The translations under genes and the position numbers were made by a program. Of a stretch of 13,202 bases of DNA, positions 6,000-11,773 are shown piece by piece. The notes beneath the pieces were generated by a model. That model searched no databases. It was not told the DNA's origin and saw only the letters and a program-made list of their open reading frames with translations. The stretch comes from Pseudomonadota bacterium (GTDB lineage Bacteria > Pseudomonadota > Alphaproteobacteria > Caulobacterales > Caulobacteraceae). Location of the stretch: positions 1-13,202 of the forward strand of contig JAFAEC010000219.1 of assembly GCA_023424215.1 (NCBI GenBank), written 5' to 3'. The stretch's first letter is position 1. Every line of letters begins with the position of its first letter.

Positions 6000-6306
6000 C
6001 GACGCGGGCAAATCAGTCCAGCCCTTGGACTTCACCGCGCGTCAGCGTGTTGATCGAGCGGCCGGGTTCTCTGCCTAGATAGCAAGGGCCCGGCCTCTCC
6101 CTCCGTCACCGGCCCGAGGCCCCGCGCAAGCGGGAGCGGGCGCGGGGCGGCGCCGGGAGGCGTAAAGTCCAGGTTCGCGTCCGGCCACGAAGCCGGGGGT
6201 CGCTGCCGATCATCACGCCGGGCATCCGCGCATCCGCGCTGCTTGAGCCCGGTCCCCTTGATCGAACCGCGCGCGCCGCAGGCGCCGCATTGCAGCGAGA
6301 CGCACC
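6000..6306. other. 307-bp leader before the major capsid gene
   Basis: No gene seen. It holds a 9-bp GC hairpin (6119-6148), an 8-bp tandem repeat GCATCCGC twice at 6222-6237, and the modules GCTTGA (6241-6246) and CTTGATCGA (6257-6265). Those modules recur in the next leader at 7285-7290 and, as CCTGATCGA, at 7297-7305. A weak promoter-like pair (TTGATC at 6050-6055, TAGATA at 6076-6081) has a 20-base spacer, longer than usual, and is not convincing. A long untranslated leader before the capsid gene is where a separate late promoter would make sense for high expression. Confidence 0.55.
6119..6148 (+). other. GC hairpin in the capsid leader
   Basis: GCCCCGCGC (6119-6127) pairs perfectly with GCGCGGGGC (6140-6148) around a 12-base loop. 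No T run follows, so a classical terminator is unlikely. It may stabilise or process the capsid mRNA, or simply reflect GC-rich composition. Confidence 0.45.
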
Positions 6307-7245
6307 ATGACCATGCCGCCGAACGACCAGAACGAGGTCCTGGCCCGCTACGTGCCGGGCTTCAAGTCGAACCTCAACCTGATGCCGCAGCAGATGACGT
6401 CCCACCTGATGGACGCCGTCGACTATGACGCCTCCTACTCGGAGCCGGGCGAAACCTTCAACATGGACGACCTGGGCCAGTCGGACCCCGAGGACGTCAA
6501 TGTCCGCGTGCCGAACACCCCCGACAAGTTCGTCGGCGGCCGTCGCCGCATCGCCACCTTCTCGGAGTTCCACGACGCCGCCTGGCTCGACAACGTCGAC
6601 AACGCCAAGCTGCTGGAGGACCCGACCAACCTGACCATGGCGGCCCTGACCGCCGGCCGCTGGCGCAAGGTGGACGACAAGATCATCGCCGCCGCCCTGG
6701 GCAACGCCTACGAGAAGGACGCCGACACCGGCGCCCTGGAGGCGGTCAGCCTGCCGGCCGGCCAGATCATCCCGGCCGACTATTCGGTGTACAAGCACGA
6801 CGCCGAGACGATCCCGGGATCGGGCGACTATGGCGTGTCGGTGGGCAAGATCATCGGCGCGGGCGCTCTGCTGGACGAGAGCGAAATCGAGGGCGACCGC
6901 TTCCTGACCCTGTCCTCGGACGACGTCGCCAGCCTGCTGACCCGCACCCCGGTGACCAGCCAGCACTACGCGGCGGTGCAGGCCCTTGTGGCCGGCACGA
7001 TCAACGAGTTCCTGGGCTTCAAGATCAAGCGGCTGTCGAAGAAGCGCCTGCTGAAGGCGTCGACCAACCGCCGCCTGGTCGCCTGGGTGAAGCCGGCCAT
7101 CGCCTACCGCGGCCGGACCATCACCAACGCCCGCATCTCCATCCGCGCCGACAAGTCGGACACGCCGCAGGCCTTCTACAAGACCTCGCACGCCGCCGGC
7201 CGCCGCTACGACGAGGGCGTGGTCGAAATCCAGGTGAAGATCTGA
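6307..7245 (+). CDS. Major capsid protein
   Basis: A 312-aa protein directly after the scaffold. It matches the pattern of short podovirus major capsid proteins (HK97 fold, Phage_capsid_2-like). The segment FVGGRRRIATFSEFHDAAW (about 76-94), followed by LDNVDNAKLLEDPTN, is the D-A-x-W-x-D-x-x-D-x-x-x-x-L-x-DP pattern of this family. The remainder (about 200-310) has the mixed beta pattern of the A- and P-domains. A second ATG two codons downstream (6313) is an alternative start. Neither has a strong ribosome binding site (only GCGAGA upstream of 6307), which is odd for a protein needed in hundreds of copies. The structured leader may compensate. Confidence 0.88.
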   Translation: MTMPPNDQNEVLARYVPGFKSNLNLMPQQMTSHLMDAVDYDASYSEPGETFNMDDLGQSDPEDVNVRVPNTPDKFVGGRRRIATFSEFHDAAWLDNVDNAKLLEDPTNLTMAALTAGRWRKVDDKIIAAALGNAYEKDADTGALEAVSLPAGQIIPADYSVYKHDAETIPGSGDYGVSVGKIIGAGALLDESEIEGDRFLTLSSDDVASLLTRTPVTSQHYAAVQALVAGTINEFLGFKIKRLSKKRLLKASTNRRLVAWVKPAIAYRGRTITNARISIRADKSDTPQAFYKTSHAAGRRYDEGVVEIQVKI

Positions 7246-7346
7246 CGTCCGCCCACCGGGCCGGGGTTCGCCCCGGCCCACATCGCTTGAACCGGGCCTG
7301 ATCGAGGCCCGCCGGGGGCGACCCCGGAACCGCAAGGAAAGATAAG
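7246..7346 (+). promoter_or_regulatory. 101-bp leader with three consecutive hairpins
   Basis: Three perfect stems follow one another between the capsid stop and the next gene. GGGCCGGGG/CCCCGGCCC (7258-7266, 7271-7279) has a TTCG loop. GGGCCT/AGGCCC (7294-7299, 7305-7310) has a 5-base loop. CCGGGG/CCCCGG (7312-7317, 7322-7327) has a GCGA loop, a GNRA tetraloop. No T run follows any of them. They end 6 bases before the strong AAGGAA ribosome binding site at 7334-7339, leaving it open. The likely roles are mRNA protection or processing, or partial termination after the capsid gene. Confidence 0.6.
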
Positions 7347-7820
7347 ATGACCATGCGTTACGGCGCTCTGGCGGGCCAGGCCTACAATCCCGCCAACACC
7401 GCCCCCAAGACGGTCGGCTTCGGCCTCGAACGCGGCACCGACCACGTGCTGATCCGCGACGTGGTCGAGCTGTCGGCGGCCCCGGCCAACGACACCATCT
7501 TCCTGGGAAACTTCCCCTCGAACACCGTGCTGGACCCGGACGGCTGCATCTGCTGGTTCGACGACCTCGGCACGGGCGTGACCCTCGACGTTGGCGACAG
7601 CTCCAACGTGGACGGCCTGACCGATGGCCAGGACGTGGCCTCCGCCGCCGGCAGCTTCAACCTGATGAAGTCGGTCGACGTGGCCAACTACTTCAAGCCC
7701 CTGTGGGCGCAGCTGGGCTACACCAGCGACCCCGGCGGCCACCTGGAGCTGTACGCGACGATCCTGGGCGCCGCCGCCACCGGCACGGTCGCCTGGCAGA
7801 TCAAGGGCGTCACCCGCTAG
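7347..7820 (+). CDS. Hypothetical virion protein after the major capsid gene
   Basis: A 157-aa protein with a strong ribosome binding site (AAGGAA, 7334-7339). I do not recognise the family. The sequence is rich in Gly, Asp, Thr and aliphatic residues in alternating patterns (HVLIRDVVELSAAP at about 33-46, LELYATILGAAATGTVAWQI at about 134-153), so it is probably all-beta. There is no signal peptide or membrane segment. In podoviruses this slot often holds a head decoration, head-fibre or head-completion protein. The strong translation signal and beta-rich composition agree with an abundant decoration protein, but this is inference. GC-rich structured leaders on both sides suggest it is expressed as its own unit together with the capsid gene. 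Confidence 0.8.
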   Translation: MTMRYGALAGQAYNPANTAPKTVGFGLERGTDHVLIRDVVELSAAPANDTIFLGNFPSNTVLDPDGCICWFDDLGTGVTLDVGDSSNVDGLTDGQDVASAAGSFNLMKSVDVANYFKPLWAQLGYTSDPGGHLELYATILGAAATGTVAWQIKGVTR

Positions 7821-7830
7821 GGACCGTCCT

Positions 7831-7868
7831 CCTGCGCGCTACCGCCCTTCGGGCTGCTTGAGCGCAGG
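7831..7868 (+). other. Two-part hairpin after the 157-aa protein gene
   Basis: An outer stem CCTGCGC/GCGCAGG (7831-7837, 7862-7868) encloses the small inner hairpin GCCC-TTC-GGGC (7844-7854). It starts 11 bases after the stop codon. The segment CGCCCTTCGGGC-NN-CTTGAG (7843-7862) recurs almost exactly at 7977-7995. No T run follows. Confidence 0.5.
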
Positions 7869-7923
7869 ACGAAATCGGCCGCCGTTCTCCGCGACGCTCA
7901 ACTCGCACCAGGCGGCCTGATCG

Positions 7924-7955
7924 ACGGCCCGGCGGTCCTTCCCGCCGGGCCGTTT
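7924..7955 (+). terminator. 12-bp GC hairpin, candidate terminator
   Basis: ACGGCCCGGCGG (7924-7935) pairs perfectly with CCGCCGGGCCGT (7942-7953) around a 6-base loop. The stem runs directly into TTT (7953-7955). It is the strongest hairpin in the window. The T tract is short, so termination may be partial, letting capsid-region mRNA exceed tail-gene mRNA. GGCCTGATCGA (7914-7924) runs into the left arm and also occurs in the preceding leader at 7295-7305. Confidence 0.6.
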
Positions 7956-7960
7956 GCCTA

Positions 7961-8006
7961 CCCGAGAGGGCCTATCGCCCTTCGGGCGACTTGAGGCCCG
8001 AGAGGG
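7961..8006 (+). promoter_or_regulatory. Symmetrical 46-base stem structure before the gp11-like gene
   Basis: Reading inward: CCC, GAGA, GGGCCT, A, TCGCCC, loop TTC, then GGGCGA, CTTG, AGGCCC, GAGA, GGG. The stems 7968-7973/7994-7999 and 7975-7980/7984-7989 are perfect. The outer GAGA/GAGA forms a symmetric internal loop. ATCGCCC (7974-7980) could instead pair with GGGCGAT (8004-8010), giving a competing fold. The structure ends 4 bases before the ribosome binding site GGAG (8011-8014). Confidence 0.5.
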
Positions 8007-8022
8007 CGATGGAGCTGAGGCC

Positions 8023-8643
8023 ATGGCCAGCAAGCTGAACATCTACAACCTGGCCTTCGCCCACCTGGGCGAGGCGACGGTGGCCAGCCTGACCGACGAT
8101 CCGGTGTCGCCGAACGTGGCCAAGGCCAACGCGCAATGGGACATGGCGCGGCAGAGCGCCCTGACGCGGGCGCCGTGGCTGTGCGGCCTGGTCAGCCAGA
8201 CGCTGACGCCGGACGTCGAGCCGGTGGGCGGCTGGAACGACCCGAAATACGCCTGTCGCTACACCCTGCCCAAGGGGACGTTGAAGGTGTGGTCGGTCGA
8301 CGCCTGCGACGACGACGCCTGGCAGCGCGGGGTCGAGGTGGACGCCAACGGCGCCGCGCGGGCGGTCATCAAGTGCAATCTGACGGGGGCGATCGACGTC
8401 GAGCTGCAGCTGGACCGGCCGCCCGAGGCCCTGACGCCACTGCTGGTCGACGGGCTTGGCCTGCTGCTGGCCTGCCGGCTCGCGGGGCCGATCCTCAAGA
8501 GCGACAGCCGTGCGAAGGAGCTGAAATCAGAGGCCAAGGACGCCTTCCTGTTGGCCGAGGCTTCGGAGGCGGGCGAGGTTTCGGGGCAGGCCCCGGTGAT
8601 CGGGATGGGGGCTCTGGCCCGCGCCCGCCGGAGCGCCCTCTAG
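8023..8643 (+). CDS. Tail tubular protein A / head-tail adaptor (T7 gp11-like)
   Basis: A 206-aa protein of the gp11 family, which sits under the portal and connects it to the tail nozzle. The N-terminus KLNIYNLAFAHLGEATVASLTDD followed by SPNVAKANAQWDMARQSALTRAPW (about 30-52) is the diagnostic pattern of the family: N-x-A-L/F-x-x-L-G, then a cysteine/asparagine-aspartate helix and a PW. The ATG at 8023 has GGAG at 8011-8014. A TTG further upstream at 7954 would push the start into the hairpin leader and add a non-homologous tail, so it is rejected. The stop is TAG at 8641-8643, in the same frame as the next gene. Length is typical (T7 gp11 is 196 aa). Confidence 0.9.
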   Translation: MASKLNIYNLAFAHLGEATVASLTDDPVSPNVAKANAQWDMARQSALTRAPWLCGLVSQTLTPDVEPVGGWNDPKYACRYTLPKGTLKVWSVDACDDDAWQRGVEVDANGAARAVIKCNLTGAIDVELQLDRPPEALTPLLVDGLGLLLACRLAGPILKSDSRAKELKSEAKDAFLLAEASEAGEVSGQAPVIGMGALARARRSAL

Positions 8644-8655
8644 GGCCCATATCCA

Positions 8656-8674
8656 CGCGCGCGCGCGGCGCGCG
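8656..8674. repeat. Alternating CG tract and hairpin between gp11- and gp12-like genes
   Basis: Six CG dinucleotides (8656-8667) run into GCGCGCG (8668-8674). CGCGCGC (8656-8662) can pair with GCGCGCG (8668-8674) around a 5-base loop. Alternating CG is also prone to left-handed DNA. It lies 12 bases past the TAG of the gp11-like gene and 11 bases before the ATG of the gp12-like gene, where no ribosome binding site is evident. Confidence 0.5.
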
Positions 8675-8685
8675 ATGCTGGCTCC

Positions 8686-10872
8686 ATGGCGAAAACCGTC
8701 GGGTTCCAGAACAGCTTCACGGCCGGCGAGATAGGTCCGAACGCGCAGGAGCGGTCGGACCTGCAGCAGCACGGACGGGGCTGCGCCATGGCGCGCAACA
8801 TGATCCCGATGGAGACGGGCCCGCTGGCCAGCCGGGGCGGCTTCCTCGATCGCGGCGCGGCGCGTCATCAGGCGACCCGCAACCGGACCATCGCCTTCGT
8901 GCGCTCCAGCGAGGACGCCCTGTTCCTCGAGATGGGGCAGGCGACCATGCGGGTGTGGACGACGGCGGGCGATCTGGTGATGGACGGCGCCAGCCCCTAT
9001 GAGCTGGCCACGCCCTGGACGGCGGAACAGGCCTTCCGGCTGTGGTTCCACCAGGAAGGCGACGTGCTGTACGTCACCGACCTGGACGGCGGCGCGTGCA
9101 GGGTCATCAAGCGCACCGCCGACGACAACTGGTCGATCGCCGCCTTTGATTTCCGCGACGGCCCGTGGTTGCCCGAGGAGGTGACCAGCGGCGTGACCGT
9201 CACCCCGAGCGCCGCCACGGGTTCGATCACCCTGACGACCTCGGCCGCGCGCTGGACCGCCGACGACGTCGGCTCGCTGGTGCAGGTGCGCGAAAGCGAC
9301 GGCAGCCCGGGGATCATGACCTGGACGTCGGAAACCGACTTCGTCGGCGGCGCCCTGTGCCAGTTCGACGGCCGGGTGTACCGCCGGGTCGAGGGCGGCG
9401 AGGACACCACGGGGACGACGCCCCCGATGCACACCGAGGGCACGGTGTCCGATGGCGCGGTCGGCTGGACCTTCGTTCACGACGGCCGCGGCGTGGCGCG
9501 CATCACCAGCGTGTCGAGCTCCACCGTGGCAAATGCGACGGTGCTGCGGCCGATGCCGACGACGACGGCGACCAAATTCTGGTCGAAACAGGCCTATTCC
9601 GACCGCGAGGGCTGGCCGCGGGCGCTGGTCGCCGAGCGCGAAGAACGGCTGGTGTTCGCCGCCAGCCTGAACCGGCCCGGATCGGTCGACGCCACGCGGA
9701 CGGCCGGCTTCGGCCCCGACTATGGCGACTTCCGGCCCGGCATGGGCAGCGGCCGGGTGGTCGACGACGACGCCGTGCGCCTGTCGGCCAGCGGAGCCGA
9801 GCGGGTGGTGTGGCTGATGAGCGCCACGGTGCTGATCGCCGGCACGACCGGCGGGGAATACGCCCTGTCGGGCGGCCAGCTGGACGAACCGATGACCCCG
9901 GAGGGCCGCCGCGCCAATCCGCTGTCGCGGCACGGCAACGCGGACGTGACGCCGCTGCTGATTTCGGGGCCGCCGCCGGCCCTGCTGCATGTCATGCGGG
10001 ACCGGAAAACCCTGCGCGAGACGCTGGTGTCGCCCGACCTGAGCGTGCGCAGCCGCAAGCTGTCGACGCTGGCCCACCACATCTTCGCGCGCGGCGTGGC
10101 CGACATGGCCTGGCAGAAGTCGGCCGGGGTGGTGTGGCTGCTGCTGGACGACGGCGGCCTGGCGGCCATGACCTACGACCCCGACCTGGTGCTGGAACAG
10201 CAGATCGTCGGCGTCACCGACCACCCCCTGCCGACGGGGTGGCGGGCGGAAAGCATCGCCTGCGCCCCGGAGCCGGGGGGGGCGGACGTGCTGATGATCG
10301 CCGTCGTGCGCGAGAAGGGCGGCGCGCCGCAGCGGCGCATCTGGCGGCTGGCGGATCGGGGCGACGGCGTCTTTCTGGACGGGGCGCTGGTGTACCAGGG
10401 CGACGCCGCCTCGACGATCGAGGGGCTGGACGCCTACGCCGGGGAGACGGTGTCGGTGCTGGCCGACGGGGCCGTGGCGCTGGACGCCGAGGTGGACGAG
10501 GACGGCGAGATTGTGCTGCAGGCGGCCGCGTCGCGCGTCGTGGCCGGCCTGCCGATGAGCCGGCGGTTTGAAACCCTGCCGCTGGACACCGAGGGCGCGG
10601 GATCGACCAACGCCCGAACCCTGCAGATGAGCCACGCCACGGTGATCGCCGGCGGCGCGGACTTCCTGGTGGGCACCGACGAAGCCGGCAGCGCCAGCCG
10701 GGTGCGCAGCCGCAACCCCGGCGACGTCGCCGCGCCGGCGGTTCGCCGCCTGCGCCAGCGCGTGCCGATCGGCAACGGCGCGGATCGCGACGCGCGGGTG
10801 GTGGTGGAGACGGACAAGCCCTTCGACCTGGTCCTGCACGCCATCCGCTACGAGGCCGAGGTGACGAAATGA
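8686..10872 (+). CDS. Tail tubular protein B / tail nozzle (T7 gp12-like)
   Basis: A 728-aa protein of the gp12-type nozzle family, which forms the hexameric tip of the short tail and carries the fibre attachment surface. The N-terminus has the hallmark FTAGEIGPNAQERSDLQQ and GCAMARNMIPMETGPLASRGG (about 11-50), equivalent to F-S-x-G-E-x-x-P ... C-x-N-x-x-x-x-x-x-G-x-x-x-R-G in the family. The middle shows repeated beta-strand patterns of a propeller-like body, including a GPDYGDFRP motif near residue 346. Length is close to T7 gp12 (794 aa). No ribosome binding site is visible before the ATG, and the upstream CG hairpin is unusual. The stop overlaps the next start (ATGA at 10869-10872). Confidence 0.9.
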   Translation: MAKTVGFQNSFTAGEIGPNAQERSDLQQHGRGCAMARNMIPMETGPLASRGGFLDRGAARHQATRNRTIAFVRSSEDALFLEMGQATMRVWTTAGDLVMDGASPYELATPWTAEQAFRLWFHQEGDVLYVTDLDGGACRVIKRTADDNWSIAAFDFRDGPWLPEEVTSGVTVTPSAATGSITLTTSAARWTADDVGSLVQVRESDGSPGIMTWTSETDFVGGALCQFDGRVYRRVEGGEDTTGTTPPMHTEGTVSDGAVGWTFVHDGRGVARITSVSSSTVANATVLRPMPTTTATKFWSKQAYSDREGWPRALVAEREERLVFAASLNRPGSVDATRTAGFGPDYGDFRPGMGSGRVVDDDAVRLSASGAERVVWLMSATVLIAGTTGGEYALSGGQLDEPMTPEGRRANPLSRHGNADVTPLLISGPPPALLHVMRDRKTLRETLVSPDLSVRSRKLSTLAHHIFARGVADMAWQKSAGVVWLLLDDGGLAAMTYDPDLVLEQQIVGVTDHPLPTGWRAESIACAPEPGGADVLMIAVVREKGGAPQRRIWRLADRGDGVFLDGALVYQGDAASTIEGLDAYAGETVSVLADGAVALDAEVDEDGEIVLQAAASRVVAGLPMSRRFETLPLDTEGAGSTNARTLQMSHATVIAGGADFLVGTDEAGSASRVRSRNPGDVAAPAVRRLRQRVPIGNGADRDARVVVETDKPFDLVLHAIRYEAEVTK

Positions 10873-11294
10873 GCGCCCGCTACGTGCTGCAGATGACGTC
10901 GCAGCCGCTGGCGACGGCGCGGGCGGCGAACATGGCCCTGCGGCCGGACATGGCCGAACAGTTCGCCGGCGAGCAGGGGACGATCCCGCCGGGTCCTGTG
11001 TGGACCCTGCTGCGCGACGGGGAGGTGCTGGGCATGGGCGGGCTGGAGCCCAAGGGCGCGTCGCGCTCGCTGGGCTGGCTGCTGGTCGCCGAAGGCCTGA
11101 CGCCCCGGGATTGGGCCATGGGCCGCCGGGCCATGCGCGAGGCGCTGGACTTCGCCGCGCGTCGGGCGGTGCGTCGGGTGCAGGCGCTGGTCGAGGCGCG
11201 ACGCCCCGAAGCCTGCGCCCTGCTGCTGGCCCTCGGGTTCGTGGCGACCGATCGCGACGGGGACAACATAATCATGACGCGGGAGCTGGTCTGA
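10869..11294 (+). CDS. GNAT-fold protein in the T7 gp13 position
   Basis: A 141-aa protein starting within the stop of the gp12-like gene (ATGA overlap). The C-terminal half (about 105-140) has the GNAT motif-B look, EARRPEACALLLALGF, followed by a closing strand IIMTREL. The preceding segment RDWAMGRRAMREALDFAA (80-97) fits the cofactor-side helix, but the usual Q/R-x-x-G-x-G/A acetyl-CoA loop is weak or absent. T7 gp13 and its relatives occupy this slot and have a GNAT-like fold (Pfam Phage_T7_Gp13, formerly DUF2833). They act in virion assembly of the internal core rather than as proven enzymes. I therefore call it gp13-like, with enzymatic acetyltransferase activity uncertain. Confidence 0.78.
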   Translation: MSARYVLQMTSQPLATARAANMALRPDMAEQFAGEQGTIPPGPVWTLLRDGEVLGMGGLEPKGASRSLGWLLVAEGLTPRDWAMGRRAMREALDFAARRAVRRVQALVEARRPEACALLLALGFVATDRDGDNIIMTRELV

Positions 11295-11773
11295 TGGCTG
11301 CACAGATGGCCGCCCTGGCGGCGCAGGCCGCCGGCCGGATCGTCGAGGGGTTCGGCACCTGGCAGATGAGCCGGGCCAAGGCCGCCGCCCTGCGCGGGCA
11401 GGCCAAGGCCACGCGCGGCGAGGCGAGCATGGACGCGCAGCTGCGCGCCGACGAGGCCGAGCGCGCGGCGGCGACGGCGGCGGTGATGGGCGCGGCCTCG
11501 GGCGGCGGCTTCGACGGATCCTTCGGGGCGTCGCTGGAACAGCTGGAGCGCAACGGCCGGTTCAACGTGCGGTCGGCCATCTGGGCCGGCGAGACGGAGG
11601 CGCGGAACCTGGAATACGAGGCCCGGCTGGCCAAATGGCAGGGGAACATGGCGCTGTTCACTTCGGTGATCGGGGCCGGCGGCTCTCTGGCCGGCGACTT
11701 CATGGCCCGCGCCGAGCGGCGCCAGCAGGAGGCGGCGCGCGCCAACCTGTATCGCAAGGGGTACGGCCGATGA
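11294..11773 (+). CDS. Internal virion protein (T7 gp14-like)
   Basis: A 159-aa protein. Its ATG overlaps the previous stop (TGATG at 11292-11296), with GGGAGC at 11281-11286 as ribosome binding site. Residues 1-65 are Ala-rich helical with a long charged stretch. ASGGGFDGSFGASLEQLERNG (about 68-88) followed by an Ala/Glu-rich helix is the pattern of gp14-type internal proteins (S-G-x-x-x-x-G-S, then repeated x-N/D-x-x-x). WQGNMALFTSVIGAGGSLAGDF (about 115-136) is moderately hydrophobic and could insert into the outer membrane during ejection, as described for T7 gp14. It is shorter than T7 gp14 (196 aa). Assignment rests on motif pattern and gene order. Confidence 0.78.
   Translation: MAAQMAALAAQAAGRIVEGFGTWQMSRAKAAALRGQAKATRGEASMDAQLRADEAERAAATAAVMGAASGGGFDGSFGASLEQLERNGRFNVRSAIWAGETEARNLEYEARLAKWQGNMALFTSVIGAGGSLAGDFMARAERRQQEAARANLYRKGYGR

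Noticed and set aside
6000..6306. Possible tRNA or phage RNA polymerase promoter in the capsid leader
   Set aside because: No cloverleaf and no repeated ~20-base promoter consensus seen. The -10/-35-like pair has poor sequence and spacing.
7961..8006. Possible CRISPR-like or repeat array because CCCGAGAGGG occurs twice
   Set aside because: Only two short copies, explained as the symmetric sides of one hairpin; no spacers or cas genes.
7954..8022. TTG-started extension of the gp11-like gene
   Set aside because: It would encode the hairpin leader and lacks a ribosome binding site. Family similarity begins at the ATG at 8023, which has GGAG upstream.
8527..10839. 770-codon open frame on the minus strand opposite the gp12-like gene
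   Set aside because: It is the mirror of a GC-rich coding gene with G/C third positions, which suppresses stops on the opposite strand. The product is His/Arg/Gly/Pro-rich without family motifs.
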